DNA of 8,738 nucleotides. Origin: JBJKRW01 sp046704445 (GTDB taxonomy: Bacteria > Patescibacteriota > Microgenomatia > UBA1406 > GWC2-37-13). Shown here piece after piece: positions 1 to 6,104 of this stretch. Under the pieces are notes generated by a model, which was given only the letters and a program-made list of their open reading frames with translations, was not told where the DNA came from and searched no databases. Every line of letters begins with the position of its first letter. The first letter of the stretch is position 1. The position numbers were made by a program, and so were the translations under genes. The DNA lies in NCBI GenBank assembly GCA_046704445.1, contig JBJKRW010000087.1, positions 1-8,738 on the forward strand, written 5' to 3'.

Positions 1-3
1 GCT

Positions 4-36
4 AAAAAAATAGAGGGCGAATATGCCCTCATTTTT
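4..36 (-). terminator. Hairpin terminator downstream of tRNA-Tyr
   Basis: A perfect 6-bp stem, GAGGGC (13-18) with GCCCTC (25-30) around a 6-nt loop, is followed on the minus strand by TATTTTTTT, the classic intrinsic terminator layout just after the 3' end of tRNA-Tyr. On the plus strand the same stem is followed by ATTTTTT (31-36), so it could act in both directions and also stop transcription arriving from the left of the window. Confidence 0.85.
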
Positions 37-42
37 TCAGTG

Positions 43-125
43 TCCAGGGGGAAGGATTCGAACCTTCGCAGGGAAAACCCGACAGATTTACAGTCTGTTG
101 CGATTGGCCACTCCGCCACCCCTGG
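43..125 (-). tRNA. trnY: tRNA-Tyr (anticodon GTA)
   Basis: Read on the minus strand this folds as a class II tRNA of 83 nt. The acceptor stem CCAGGGG (125-119) pairs perfectly with CCCCTGG (50-44), followed by discriminator A43. The D-stem is GCG/CGC with a GG-containing loop. The anticodon stem ACAGA/TCTGT encloses loop CTGTAAA with anticodon GTA at 91-89. A long variable arm (GGG-TTTT-CCC) is typical of bacterial tRNA-Tyr, and the T-stem GAAGG/CCTTC encloses TTCGAAT. The bases after the discriminator are CA, not CCA, so the CCA end must be added by a nucleotidyltransferase. It has its own upstream promoter (137-145) and a downstream terminator (4-36), so it is a stand-alone transcription unit. 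Confidence 0.97.
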
Positions 126-136
126 TAGTTCATATA

Positions 137-145
137 ATTGTATCA
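137..145 (-). promoter_or_regulatory. Extended -10 promoter of tRNA-Tyr
   Basis: The minus strand reads TGATACAAT: a TGn extension joined to TACAAT (5 of 6 matches to TATAAT). Eleven bases separate the hexamer from the first tRNA base (125), so transcription would start about 4-6 nt before the mature 5' end. No good -35 box is visible. The same TGnTAyhAT pattern occurs before four other transcription units in the window. Confidence 0.6.
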
Positions 146-191
146 AAAAATCCCGAAATAAGAAGATCAGATAGCTGGAAATATCTTTACG

Positions 192-1424
192 TTATTCAGA
201 AGACTTTATGACTTTGACAAACATTTCGATTCCTTTATCGAGCGTTTTTCTGTCCATGGTAAGAGGCGGCATCAGCTGTTGATTATAATCGTCGGAGTAG
301 GTGATATGCAGGCCGATTTTTTGCGTTTTTTCTATTAACTGTCGGGTTAATGGTTTTTTACCTTGTTGTTTATTGAAGTGTACCCCGATCTCCATTCCTT
401 TTCCGTCGACATAGTCGATAAGAGGGGAATCGGAAAGTTCGTTCTGAAGAGTTCTCATCATGTATTGTCCTTCCTTTTTTGCTTTTAGCCAGAGTTTTTC
501 CCTTTTATGGATCTCGAGAGTCTTCAGGACTGCCGCGCACGCAATTGGTGTCCATCCGAACGTAGAGGTAAGGTTGGATTTTGCATAGGTTGATTCCGCG
601 ATTTCTTTGCTGGTTACCATTGCACCGATCGCCACAGATCCGTTACATACTCCTTTTGCAAAAGTGGCAATGTCCGGAGTAATATTTTCGAGCTGCATTC
701 CGAATAATGCGCCGCATCGGGAAAAGCCGGTTCCCACCTCATCCAGGATGAGAAGGGTTCCGTACTTTTTGGTAAGTTTTCTGACGAGAGAAAGATATCC
801 GTCGGGAGCAATTAGCGTTGATCCCCAACCTGTGATAATGCCTGCTTCGGTAACCAATGCCGCCACATCTCTTTTTTTCAGAATACTTTCGAGTTCTTCG
901 GCAAATTTCTCCAGGGAAACTGCGGGATTGTGTTTATCGGGAAAGTTAATATGGATAAAATCACCGAGCATCGGTGCAATAGCTTTTGAAACCGCGTATT
1001 CCGGCAGATACCCGATTGCCAGGGTGGCATATGATTGTCCGTGGTATGTATTGGTAAATCCTATTATTTTCTTTCTTCCGGTATATGCGCGCGCTGTTTT
1101 TATTGCTTCTTCGTTTGATTCCGTTCCTCCGGTGGTTCTTCCGAACGCGTTGAGAACTGCCGGAAGCGACTCTGAAAATTTTTTTGCGAGTTCGTTTTGA
1201 ATCGGGTCGGCAGTCCACATGGGTGCATACGTATTTTTTTTAGCCTGTGAGATTATTGCATCGCGGATTTCACCGTTATTCCATCCTAGGTTTGTCACGT
1301 TCCAACCTGACGTAAAATCAATTAATTTTCTTTTTTGATCGTCCCATACATAAGAATCCCTCGCTTTGGTAAAAACAAAACGGTATTCACAGAAATTGTT
1401 ATAGATAATTCTGTTTTTTAACAT
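192..1424 (-). CDS. Class III PLP-dependent aminotransferase
   Basis: The 410-residue protein has the usual length and motif order of class III (fold type I, acetylornithine/GABA type) aminotransferases, cytosolic enzymes that move an amino group to a 2-oxo acid. Visible landmarks are TGGTESNEEAIKTAR (98-112) for the cofactor phosphate, TYHG (126-129) for ring stacking, LLILDEVGTGF (224-234) with Asp228 for the PLP nitrogen, TFAKG (254-258) with Lys257 as the expected Schiff-base lysine, STFGWTP (287-293), and MPPLT (385-389) near the C-terminus. The phosphate loop has GG where SG is commoner. The substrate cannot be read from sequence; acetylornithine, GABA, diaminobutyrate or another omega-amine donor are possible. 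It starts 3 nt after the stop of the GNAT gene (TGA-ACC-ATG) with only a weak purine-rich leader, suggesting translational coupling in a two-gene operon. Confidence 0.9.
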   Translation of the reverse strand: MLKNRIIYNNFCEYRFVFTKARDSYVWDDQKRKLIDFTSGWNVTNLGWNNGEIRDAIISQAKKNTYAPMWTADPIQNELAKKFSESLPAVLNAFGRTTGGTESNEEAIKTARAYTGRKKIIGFTNTYHGQSYATLAIGYLPEYAVSKAIAPMLGDFIHINFPDKHNPAVSLEKFAEELESILKKRDVAALVTEAGIITGWGSTLIAPDGYLSLVRKLTKKYGTLLILDEVGTGFSRCGALFGMQLENITPDIATFAKGVCNGSVAIGAMVTSKEIAESTYAKSNLTSTFGWTPIACAAVLKTLEIHKREKLWLKAKKEGQYMMRTLQNELSDSPLIDYVDGKGMEIGVHFNKQQGKKPLTRQLIEKTQKIGLHITYSDDYNQQLMPPLTMDRKTLDKGIEMFVKVIKSSE

Positions 1425-1427
1425 GGT

Positions 1428-1961
1428 TCAGGCTTTCTTTCGTAAATATTTTTTAAACATTTCTTCAAAAGGCTTGTGTCTCAACTGTTTGCTCATAATA
1501 TGTTCCGTGGCGCCAAACCAGGAATTCTCGAAACACGCGCTGTGTACAAAGCCGCGCTTTGTGTAATACGCGATATTTTTCTTACTTTCGGTATAAAGAT
1601 ACATGAAATGGTTTTTGTGTTCAAGAGCCCATTTTTGTGCCTGATTAAGCAGCGCATCTCCAATTCCGGAATTCCGATACTGTTTTTTTACCGCAAGCCA
1701 TTCGACGAATATGCCGCCGCCGAATTCGGACTTAAGCACGATAATACCGGCAAGATCTTTTTTTACAAAGACTCCAAAGGCTGCGTTTGTCTTGTCCTTT
1801 ATTATTTTCTTGAAGAATGAAGGGGTAAAAATAGAAGTCCGGTAAATATAAGAAACGCGGGATTCATACTCCGGAAAGTCATCGGTAAGTACTTTTTTGA
1901 TGATTGCAACAATATCGGAAATCTGTGAAACCGAAAGACGCTTTACGTTATATGATGTCAT
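1428..1961 (-). CDS. GNAT-family N-acetyltransferase
   Basis: This 177-residue protein has the GNAT (Gcn5-related) fold signature: a beta-strand followed by the acetyl-CoA pyrophosphate loop QYRNSGIGDALL (94-105, the Q/RxxxGxG/A motif A), and motif B with YYTKRGF (132-138), the common tyrosine plus 'RGF' strand near the end of the fold. It should transfer an acyl group from acyl-CoA to an amine; the acceptor is unknown. It is the first gene of a two-gene operon with the aminotransferase, so a shared role in amino acid or amino sugar modification is possible but unproven. The ATG at 1961-1959 is the only sensible start; no Shine-Dalgarno sequence precedes it, and the predicted promoter leaves a leader of only about 11 nt. 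Confidence 0.88.
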   Translation of the reverse strand: MTSYNVKRLSVSQISDIVAIIKKVLTDDFPEYESRVSYIYRTSIFTPSFFKKIIKDKTNAAFGVFVKKDLAGIIVLKSEFGGGIFVEWLAVKKQYRNSGIGDALLNQAQKWALEHKNHFMYLYTESKKNIAYYTKRGFVHSACFENSWFGATEHIMSKQLRHKPFEEMFKKYLRKKA

Positions 1962-1978
1962 ATGTTGGACAACGACTT

Positions 1979-1987
1979 ATTGTACCA
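1979..1987 (-). promoter_or_regulatory. Extended -10 promoter of the GNAT-aminotransferase unit
   Basis: The minus strand reads TGGTACAAT, a TGn extension joined to TACAAT. Seventeen bases lie between the hexamer and the ATG of the acetyltransferase, so a start about 7 nt downstream gives a leader near 11 nt without a Shine-Dalgarno sequence. No convincing -35 box is seen. Confidence 0.55.
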
Positions 1988-2017
1988 CAATTCTTTGCAC
2001 ATCGTGTTGTTTTGATG

Positions 2018-2026
2018 TGATATTAT
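2018..2026 (+). promoter_or_regulatory. Extended -10 promoter of the hydrogenase-maturation unit
   Basis: TGATATTAT combines a TGn extension with TATTAT (5 of 6 matches to TATAAT). Only 8 bases separate it from the hypC ATG, so the transcript would have a 0-2 nt leader. TTGCAC (1995-2000) resembles a -35 box but sits 20 bp away, longer than optimal. The promoter shares a 73-bp intergenic region with the divergent GNAT promoter. Confidence 0.5.
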
Positions 2027-2034
2027 GAATATAT

Positions 2035-2205
2035 ATGTGTTTTGTAAAACCCTACAAGGTTGAAAAAGTATTAAAGAATAAGGTGATTCTGGAAAACGGC
2101 ATGGAGGCATATTATGAAAAAAACGAATCTCGTTTGAAGAAAAACGATATGGTACTAGTTTACGGAAACGTTGTTATTAATAAAATAATTAATCATGCGA
2201 AATAA
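2035..2205 (+). CDS. hypC: HypC/HupF-family [NiFe] hydrogenase maturation chaperone, very short form
   Basis: A 56-residue ORF starts MCFVKPYKVEKV, matching the HypC family start MCxxxPxxV, including the invariant Cys2 that holds iron in the HypC-HypD complex and Pro6. The C-terminal part, KKNDMVLVYGNVVINKI (35-51), matches the family ending 'xxGDxVLVHxGxxIxKL'. HypC normally has about 75-90 residues; this one lacks the C-terminal helix and has a shortened middle loop, but both conserved blocks are present in register. HypC carries the Fe(CN)2CO group to the hydrogenase large-subunit precursor in the cytosol. It is the first gene of the plus-strand unit; its TAA lies 11 bp inside the next gene. 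No Shine-Dalgarno sequence is seen. Short enough to be missed by default gene callers. The other Hyp proteins are not in the window. Confidence 0.85.
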   Translation: MCFVKPYKVEKVLKNKVILENGMEAYYEKNESRLKKNDMVLVYGNVVINKIINHAK

Positions 2206-3097
2206 CTCGTCCAGGGTTCGCGGGTTGGTTTACGCTTTCATTACGGCAATAATATCCGGAGTCGCAATATTCTATTCTAAAATTTCTCTTGCGAACATAG
2301 ATCCCTTAACACTTACGACCGTACGTAATCTGTTCGTGGGAGCCGTGTTTTTATTTGGGGTGGTTGGGTTCAGGAAATTCGATGAGCTGAAAAAAATCGG
2401 CCGCAAAGATCTGATTATACTATCTGTCATCGGAGTCATCGGAGGAGGAGTGCCCTTTTATTTATTCTTTACCGGACTGCAAAGCATTGGCGCGCAGTCG
2501 GCAAACATGATTCATAAATCCCTTTTTGTCTGGGTATCGCTTTTTGCGGTAATTTCGCTTCACGAGCAGCTGCCAAAAAAATCCGTTCTTGCGTTTGTAT
2601 TGGTGTTTGCGGGAACGTTTTTATTCACCCCGGTAAAATTTATTGTCAATACCGGAACTTTCATGGTATTGGCCGCAACAATATTATGGTCGGCGGAGAC
2701 TGTTATTTCCAAAAAAATTCTAACCCGGTTTTCTCCGGAAATTATCGGATTGTCGAGAATGTTGATCGGAGGAGCCGTATTGCTCGGAATCTCGATGCTT
2801 ACAGATAAGACTTTACCTATAGTTTCTCTCGACGTTTCTCAACTTCAAACGATTCTGGTGGGCGGTTCTCTGTTGTTCGGCTATGTTTATTTTTGGTATA
2901 AGTCGCTTAAACTAATACCGGCACATGTTGCCACGCTTGCGCTAAGCATTTCGGTAATTGTCGGGACTTTTTTGAACGGATCATTCGCGTCTATAGCAGT
3001 TACGTCATCGGAAGTGTTTGCTTCATTGTTGATTGCGGGCGGGATTATATTGCTCTATGCGACTCAATTGAAGATTTCGATTCAGAAGTCACATTAA
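2195..3097 (+). CDS. EamA/DMT-superfamily transporter (10 TM)
   Basis: The 300-residue protein is almost entirely hydrophobic and splits into two five-helix halves, as in EamA-type drug/metabolite transporters. Approximate membrane segments are 8-27, 38-59, 72-94, 103-122, 128-146, 153-171, 182-203, 216-233, 242-262 and 272-291. Typical EamA features are the R44 in the second helix region (TTVRNLF), the 'GLQSIGAQSANMI' stretch (94-106) at the third/fourth helix junction, and the positively charged end. The substrate is unknown; family members export amino acids or other metabolites. The ATG at 2195 lies inside hypC (11-bp overlap) and the next gene follows after 6 nt, so it is clearly part of the hydrogenase-maturation operon. 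Whether it serves the hydrogenase (for example a metal or cofactor precursor) or is a passenger cannot be told from sequence. Confidence 0.85.
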   Translation: MRNNSSRVRGLVYAFITAIISGVAIFYSKISLANIDPLTLTTVRNLFVGAVFLFGVVGFRKFDELKKIGRKDLIILSVIGVIGGGVPFYLFFTGLQSIGAQSANMIHKSLFVWVSLFAVISLHEQLPKKSVLAFVLVFAGTFLFTPVKFIVNTGTFMVLAATILWSAETVISKKILTRFSPEIIGLSRMLIGGAVLLGISMLTDKTLPIVSLDVSQLQTILVGGSLLFGYVYFWYKSLKLIPAHVATLALSISVIVGTFLNGSFASIAVTSSEVFASLLIAGGIILLYATQLKISIQKSH

Positions 3098-3103
3098 ATA
3101 CTT

Positions 3104-3910
3104 ATGGACTACGCAGGATTGCTGCTTTGCTCACATTATGCGTCTGCCCCAAACTTTTATGGTTATTGCGGTCCCGACGAGAACGCAACGCTCGTGGGAA
3201 ACACTGTAAGGAAAAGTGCATTTAAGGAAATAACACATATATTATCCGAATTTGAAACTATGTATGTGTATCTGCGTCTTATTGCCTCGGAAAATCATAT
3301 TGAGGATCCTTTCGACCAAAAGGTTGTGGAGGCATACTGGATAGGAAATTCACTTCTGGATACGGTTTCGCAGACAAACTATCATGCAATATTGCTGGAA
3401 AAAATGAGTATAGAAAAAAAATTCTCAAAAAAAGACTATATTAACATGAGACGAAGCATAATGGTTAAGAAAGTACTGCCTCATCACTCGTTTCATGTTT
3501 TCAATATTTTCAGACGTACAGGCCATGATCCCAGTTTCCACACCTTAAAAACCATGGATGAATGCAGGATCGGATGGGGGAAGGTGTTAAACATTACATC
3601 CACCAAGAATGAAAACCGGAGCATGTCTTTAATTAGAATTGATATGCAGCCGCTCGTATTTGATCATGGTTTACTCCGTTTAGGCGCCGTGAAAACAAGA
3701 CTTTTGAGGCATGAATATAAAGGAAAATCGGTCATATCGCAAATAAAAAAGGACGATTGGGTGAGTTTTCATTGGGGTTTTGTTTGCGGTGTGTTGAGAA
3801 ATACTCAAGTGCAGCGGTTGAGGTATTATACTCAAAAATCCATAGAATTTTTTAACACTCCCGATGAGGACAGACCTTTTAAGGTCCGTCCTCAGTTTAG
3901 CCTGATATGA
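3104..3910 (+). CDS. DUF6390-like hydrogenase-associated protein with an internal HypC-like segment
   Basis: This 268-residue soluble protein has no assigned function. From memory, its pattern matches the DUF6390 family found near [NiFe] hydrogenases in Actinobacteria: GYCGP (20-24), DPFDQKVVEAYWIGN (68-82), HHSFHVF (127-133), a Cys-containing C-R-I-x-W-G-K-V block (154-161), and DDWVSFHWGFVCGVL (217-231) followed by a 'xxYT' helix (241-243). The 154-231 part lines up with HypC: the Cys is five residues before GKV exactly as Cys2 of HypC is, and the DWVxxHxGF end matches the HypC ending. The N-terminal half (1-150) looks helical. Four cysteines (9, 22, 154, 228) and H127/H128/H131 could bind metal. 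It starts 6 nt after the transporter and its stop overlaps the next ATG (ATGA). A role in large-subunit maturation is inferred from context. Confidence 0.75.
   Translation: MDYAGLLLCSHYASAPNFYGYCGPDENATLVGNTVRKSAFKEITHILSEFETMYVYLRLIASENHIEDPFDQKVVEAYWIGNSLLDTVSQTNYHAILLEKMSIEKKFSKKDYINMRRSIMVKKVLPHHSFHVFNIFRRTGHDPSFHTLKTMDECRIGWGKVLNITSTKNENRSMSLIRIDMQPLVFDHGLLRLGAVKTRLLRHEYKGKSVISQIKKDDWVSFHWGFVCGVLRNTQVQRLRYYTQKSIEFFNTPDEDRPFKVRPQFSLI
3866..3893 (+). repeat. Inverted repeat (hairpin) at the 3' end of the DUF6390-like gene
   Basis: GAGGAC (3866-3871) pairs with GTCCTC (3888-3893), then one A/C mismatch, then GACC(TT) pairs with (AA)GGTC, giving about 10-12 bp of stem in coding sequence. 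It ends 13 nt before the ATG of the endopeptidase gene. No T-run follows, so it is not an intrinsic terminator; it could be an RNA processing or stability element, or tune translation of the next gene. Confidence 0.5.
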
Positions 3911-4332
3911 ACATATATGTATTCGGAAATCCTCTGGTTCCGGGTGATGAAACACCGATCGTGTTTTATCCCCTTTTCAAAATAAACTTTCCGGAAGTCA
4001 CATTCATTTTGACCGATCCTCAAGAATCATTTCCGCCCCAGAACGAAAAAGTACCGATTATTATCGATACGGTAAAAGGAATAAAAAAACCGATGTTATT
4101 AAATCTTGGAGATTTTGATTCAAGTAAATCAACGCCGGTTTCTCCTCACGATTATGACTTGCTTTTTCATCTCTTACTGCTTAAAAAGCTGAATAAAATC
4201 GATGATGCGAAAATAATTGCCGTACCCTCATTAACAGGGAAAGATTTTCGAAGGCCAGTTTTTGATATTATTTCCACTTTACTTTCAAAAAATGAGCGGC
4301 GCAAGACATACAGGGGTCAAATGCACGGATAA
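3907..4332 (+). CDS. [NiFe] hydrogenase maturation endopeptidase (HycI/HybD-type)
   Basis: The 141-residue protein has the three nickel-sensing acidic/His positions of this family in order. GNPLVPGDE (7-15) corresponds to 'GNxLxxDDG/E' with Glu15; IIIDTVKG (51-58) has Asp54; and SPHDYDLL (79-86) has His81, matching E16/D62/H93 of HycI and HybD. Family members cut the C-terminal extension off the large-subunit precursor after nickel insertion. The length is near the usual 145-165. The ATG overlaps the upstream stop (ATGA, 3907-3910), so it is translationally coupled. The last 65 bp overlap the 3' end of the hydrogenase large subunit on the opposite strand, which encodes its expected substrate. 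Family assignment is firm; cutting of this particular large subunit is inferred from position. Confidence 0.85.
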   Translation: MNIYVFGNPLVPGDETPIVFYPLFKINFPEVTFILTDPQESFPPQNEKVPIIIDTVKGIKKPMLLNLGDFDSSKSTPVSPHDYDLLFHLLLLKKLNKIDDAKIIAVPSLTGKDFRRPVFDIISTLLSKNERRKTYRGQMHG

Positions 4333-5578
4333 ATTTTTCTATTTCATATACGATCTGTTCTTTAGGTGTATCGACGGCTACGAGTTTTTCGGTCAATTCA
4401 AATATTCCCCGTTCCATGACGATTTGGTTTTGACCGGTGGGGACCACAATATCTCCTTTTTCCACATTACCGTTGGGGTTTTTTTTCAATCTGTAATTCA
4501 GGGTTCCCCGGGGCGCTTCAATGAGTCCAACGCTTTCGTTTTGGGAAAAACCCGGCTTTATGGGCTGTTCCTGCTCGATCGACCGGAACGAATCGATAAT
4601 ATCACAGGACGAATCTATTGCGTGAAGAATCTCAATAGCCTGGGCGATATTGTTATGATACAAATTGTGTGAGGGGAAAAGCTCAAGAAAATTTTTGACG
4701 GACTCTTTTGTTTTGGGATGAAGCTTGTCTTTGTCGATATTCAAACGGGCCAATGCGCCGACCATCAGGAATTTTCCGTCGAACTTGAATCCTCGGGCCT
4801 GGGAGTAGGGGATAATAACGGCGTTAAGATGTTGACAATAGTCTTTTTCCTGAATCGTAATTCCGTCGCTTGTTTTCATGACCCCTTCCAGAAACGAATA
4901 ATCCTCGGACGACAGACCGCTGTATGTAACCGGGGTTTCAAGGGAAAAATCCGATTGGTCACGGCTGAAAATATCAAGAAGATTCAGAATTTTTGTACGC
5001 AGTTCAATCAATTCCGGTTTTAGATTTTTTAAATCCTCCAGTTTCGGAAGCTTTAAAAACCCGCCGATTGTCGGCATGGGGGCGTGTACGGATCTTCCGC
5101 CTACGATAACTGACAGCCGATTGCCAACCTCTTTTACGCTGAAGGTGTCTTCCAGCATTTGTTTTTGGACGGGGTCGTTGCTGTCAAAATCCAGAATCGA
5201 GTTTTTGTTGAATACGTCGGGCAGTGAAAAAATATAAAGATGCAGGGCATGATCTCTGATGATAAGGCCGTAGTACAGAAGCTTCCGGAGCAGCATGGTT
5301 TGTTTTGAAGGGATAGTAGAAGATGCTTTTTCGACTGCTTCAATACTTGCCAAAAGGTGGGCGTTTGAACACGTTCCGCAAATACGCGCAACAAGCTGCG
5401 GGACCGCGGTGGCGGGTTTTCCGCGTATCGCCTGCGTATAAAACCGTTTCCATTCCGATATGCTGAACTTGACTTCTTGTACATGCATGTCGCGGATTTT
5501 TATCTCCAGGGAAGCTGCTCCTTCTATTTTGGAAATTTCGTCCAGGTTGATGTCGAAATCTATATCAATATTGTGCAT
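4268..5578 (-). CDS. [NiFe] hydrogenase large (catalytic) subunit, group 3-like
   Basis: The 436-residue protein holds the NiFe active site. The N-terminal motif RICGTCSNAH (65-74) supplies Cys67 and Cys70, and the C-terminal motif DPCMSCAAH (421-429) supplies Cys423 and Cys426, so all four metal ligands are intact. KIEGAASLEI (17-26) matches the 'RIEGHxxxxI' start, and EAPRGTL (354-360) is the conserved block near the second coordination sphere. After His429 only seven residues remain (FLKVKWK), the extension expected to be removed by the maturation endopeptidase. There is no signal or membrane segment, so it is cytosolic. It starts 31 nt after the small subunit on the same strand. No diaphorase subunits accompany it, unlike typical group 3b (HydBGDA) or 3d (HoxFUYH) operons, so the electron partner is unknown. 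The subgroup call is an inference. Confidence 0.93.
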   Translation of the reverse strand: MHNIDIDFDINLDEISKIEGAASLEIKIRDMHVQEVKFSISEWKRFYTQAIRGKPATAVPQLVARICGTCSNAHLLASIEAVEKASSTIPSKQTMLLRKLLYYGLIIRDHALHLYIFSLPDVFNKNSILDFDSNDPVQKQMLEDTFSVKEVGNRLSVIVGGRSVHAPMPTIGGFLKLPKLEDLKNLKPELIELRTKILNLLDIFSRDQSDFSLETPVTYSGLSSEDYSFLEGVMKTSDGITIQEKDYCQHLNAVIIPYSQARGFKFDGKFLMVGALARLNIDKDKLHPKTKESVKNFLELFPSHNLYHNNIAQAIEILHAIDSSCDIIDSFRSIEQEQPIKPGFSQNESVGLIEAPRGTLNYRLKKNPNGNVEKGDIVVPTGQNQIVMERGIFELTEKLVAVDTPKEQIVYEIEKFIRAFDPCMSCAAHFLKVKWK

Positions 5579-5609
5579 ATGCTACACCCGATTTGTTATT
5601 CATTAATAC

Positions 5610-6098
5610 TTATTGTGTATTTTGACCGGGATTGATGAATTTATTCACCAGTGAAATAAACATTGTTTCGTTCATCGGGCAACCGGGTACATTTTCGTCG
5701 ACCTTTACGATCTCCGACAGTTTCTGTACTTTTGCTTTGTATTTGAAAAGATCAAGAATAGGCTGAATTTCCGATTTTTGTTCGGGGTTAAAAAAATTTC
5801 TCTGATTAGAAGGAGAACCTACAATTGCACATGAACCTATGGCAACAAGAATTTTTGATTTTTCGCGGATTCTTCTGAGTTTATCTTCTTGGCTGTCCGA
5901 GCTTATGGATCCCTCGACAAATGCGACATCCATATCATGAAGTTCCTGCGTATCGTCTTTCCTGAGAACGCGGGCATGGACAAACTCGATTTTCGAAAGC
6001 CATTCACGGTAGTGTGTATTGAGAAGTTCCGTGAACATGATGGTAGAATCTTCACAGCAAGTAAAACTGAACCAGCCGACACGGAGTTTTTTGTCCAT
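5610..6098 (-). CDS. [NiFe] hydrogenase small subunit, one-cluster form with tandem cysteines
   Basis: This 162-residue protein belongs to the 20-kDa NADH dehydrogenase/hydrogenase small subunit family that passes electrons from the NiFe site through a proximal [4Fe-4S] cluster. It has exactly four cysteines, all at expected ligand sites: Cys14 and Cys15 in FTCCEDS (12-18), Cys90 in GSCAIVG (88-94) and Cys140 in PGCP (138-141). The usual CxxC has become CC with Ser at position 18, an arrangement known from the N2 cluster of complex I NuoB. There is no C-terminal domain for medial or distal clusters, no Tat signal and no membrane segment, as in short cytosolic group 3 subunits such as HoxY. 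It is the first gene of a two-gene unit with the large subunit. The ATG at 6098 falls 6 nt after a predicted extended -10 box, and no Shine-Dalgarno sequence is present. Confidence 0.88.
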   Translation of the reverse strand: MDKKLRVGWFSFTCCEDSTIMFTELLNTHYREWLSKIEFVHARVLRKDDTQELHDMDVAFVEGSISSDSQEDKLRRIREKSKILVAIGSCAIVGSPSNQRNFFNPEQKSEIQPILDLFKYKAKVQKLSEIVKVDENVPGCPMNETMFISLVNKFINPGQNTQ

Positions 6099-6104
6099 AG
6101 TTTC

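Noticed and set aside
607..1200. 197-codon plus-strand open frame inside the aminotransferase gene
   Set aside because: It is the antisense shadow of a gene with intact class III aminotransferase motifs and shows no recognisable domain of its own.
1476..1820. 114-codon plus-strand open frame opposite the GNAT gene
   Set aside because: Antisense to a clear GNAT fold; no promoter, no start signal and no protein features.
4480..4488. Run of eight T (A8 in the hydrogenase message) as a programmed frameshift site
   Set aside because: The large-subunit frame is continuous with conserved motifs on both sides and no alternative frame leads to a meaningful product.
4262..4672. 136-codon plus-strand open frame opposite the hydrogenase large subunit
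   Set aside because: It runs antisense through the conserved C-terminal catalytic region; hydrophobic look is a by-product of the opposite strand. The overlapping endopeptidase end is the only plus-strand coding I accept here.
6042..6062. Loss of the CxxC ligand as evidence of a dead hydrogenase
   Set aside because: An adjacent extra Cys restores four ligands in a pattern known from complex I, and the large subunit is fully intact, so decay is unlikely.
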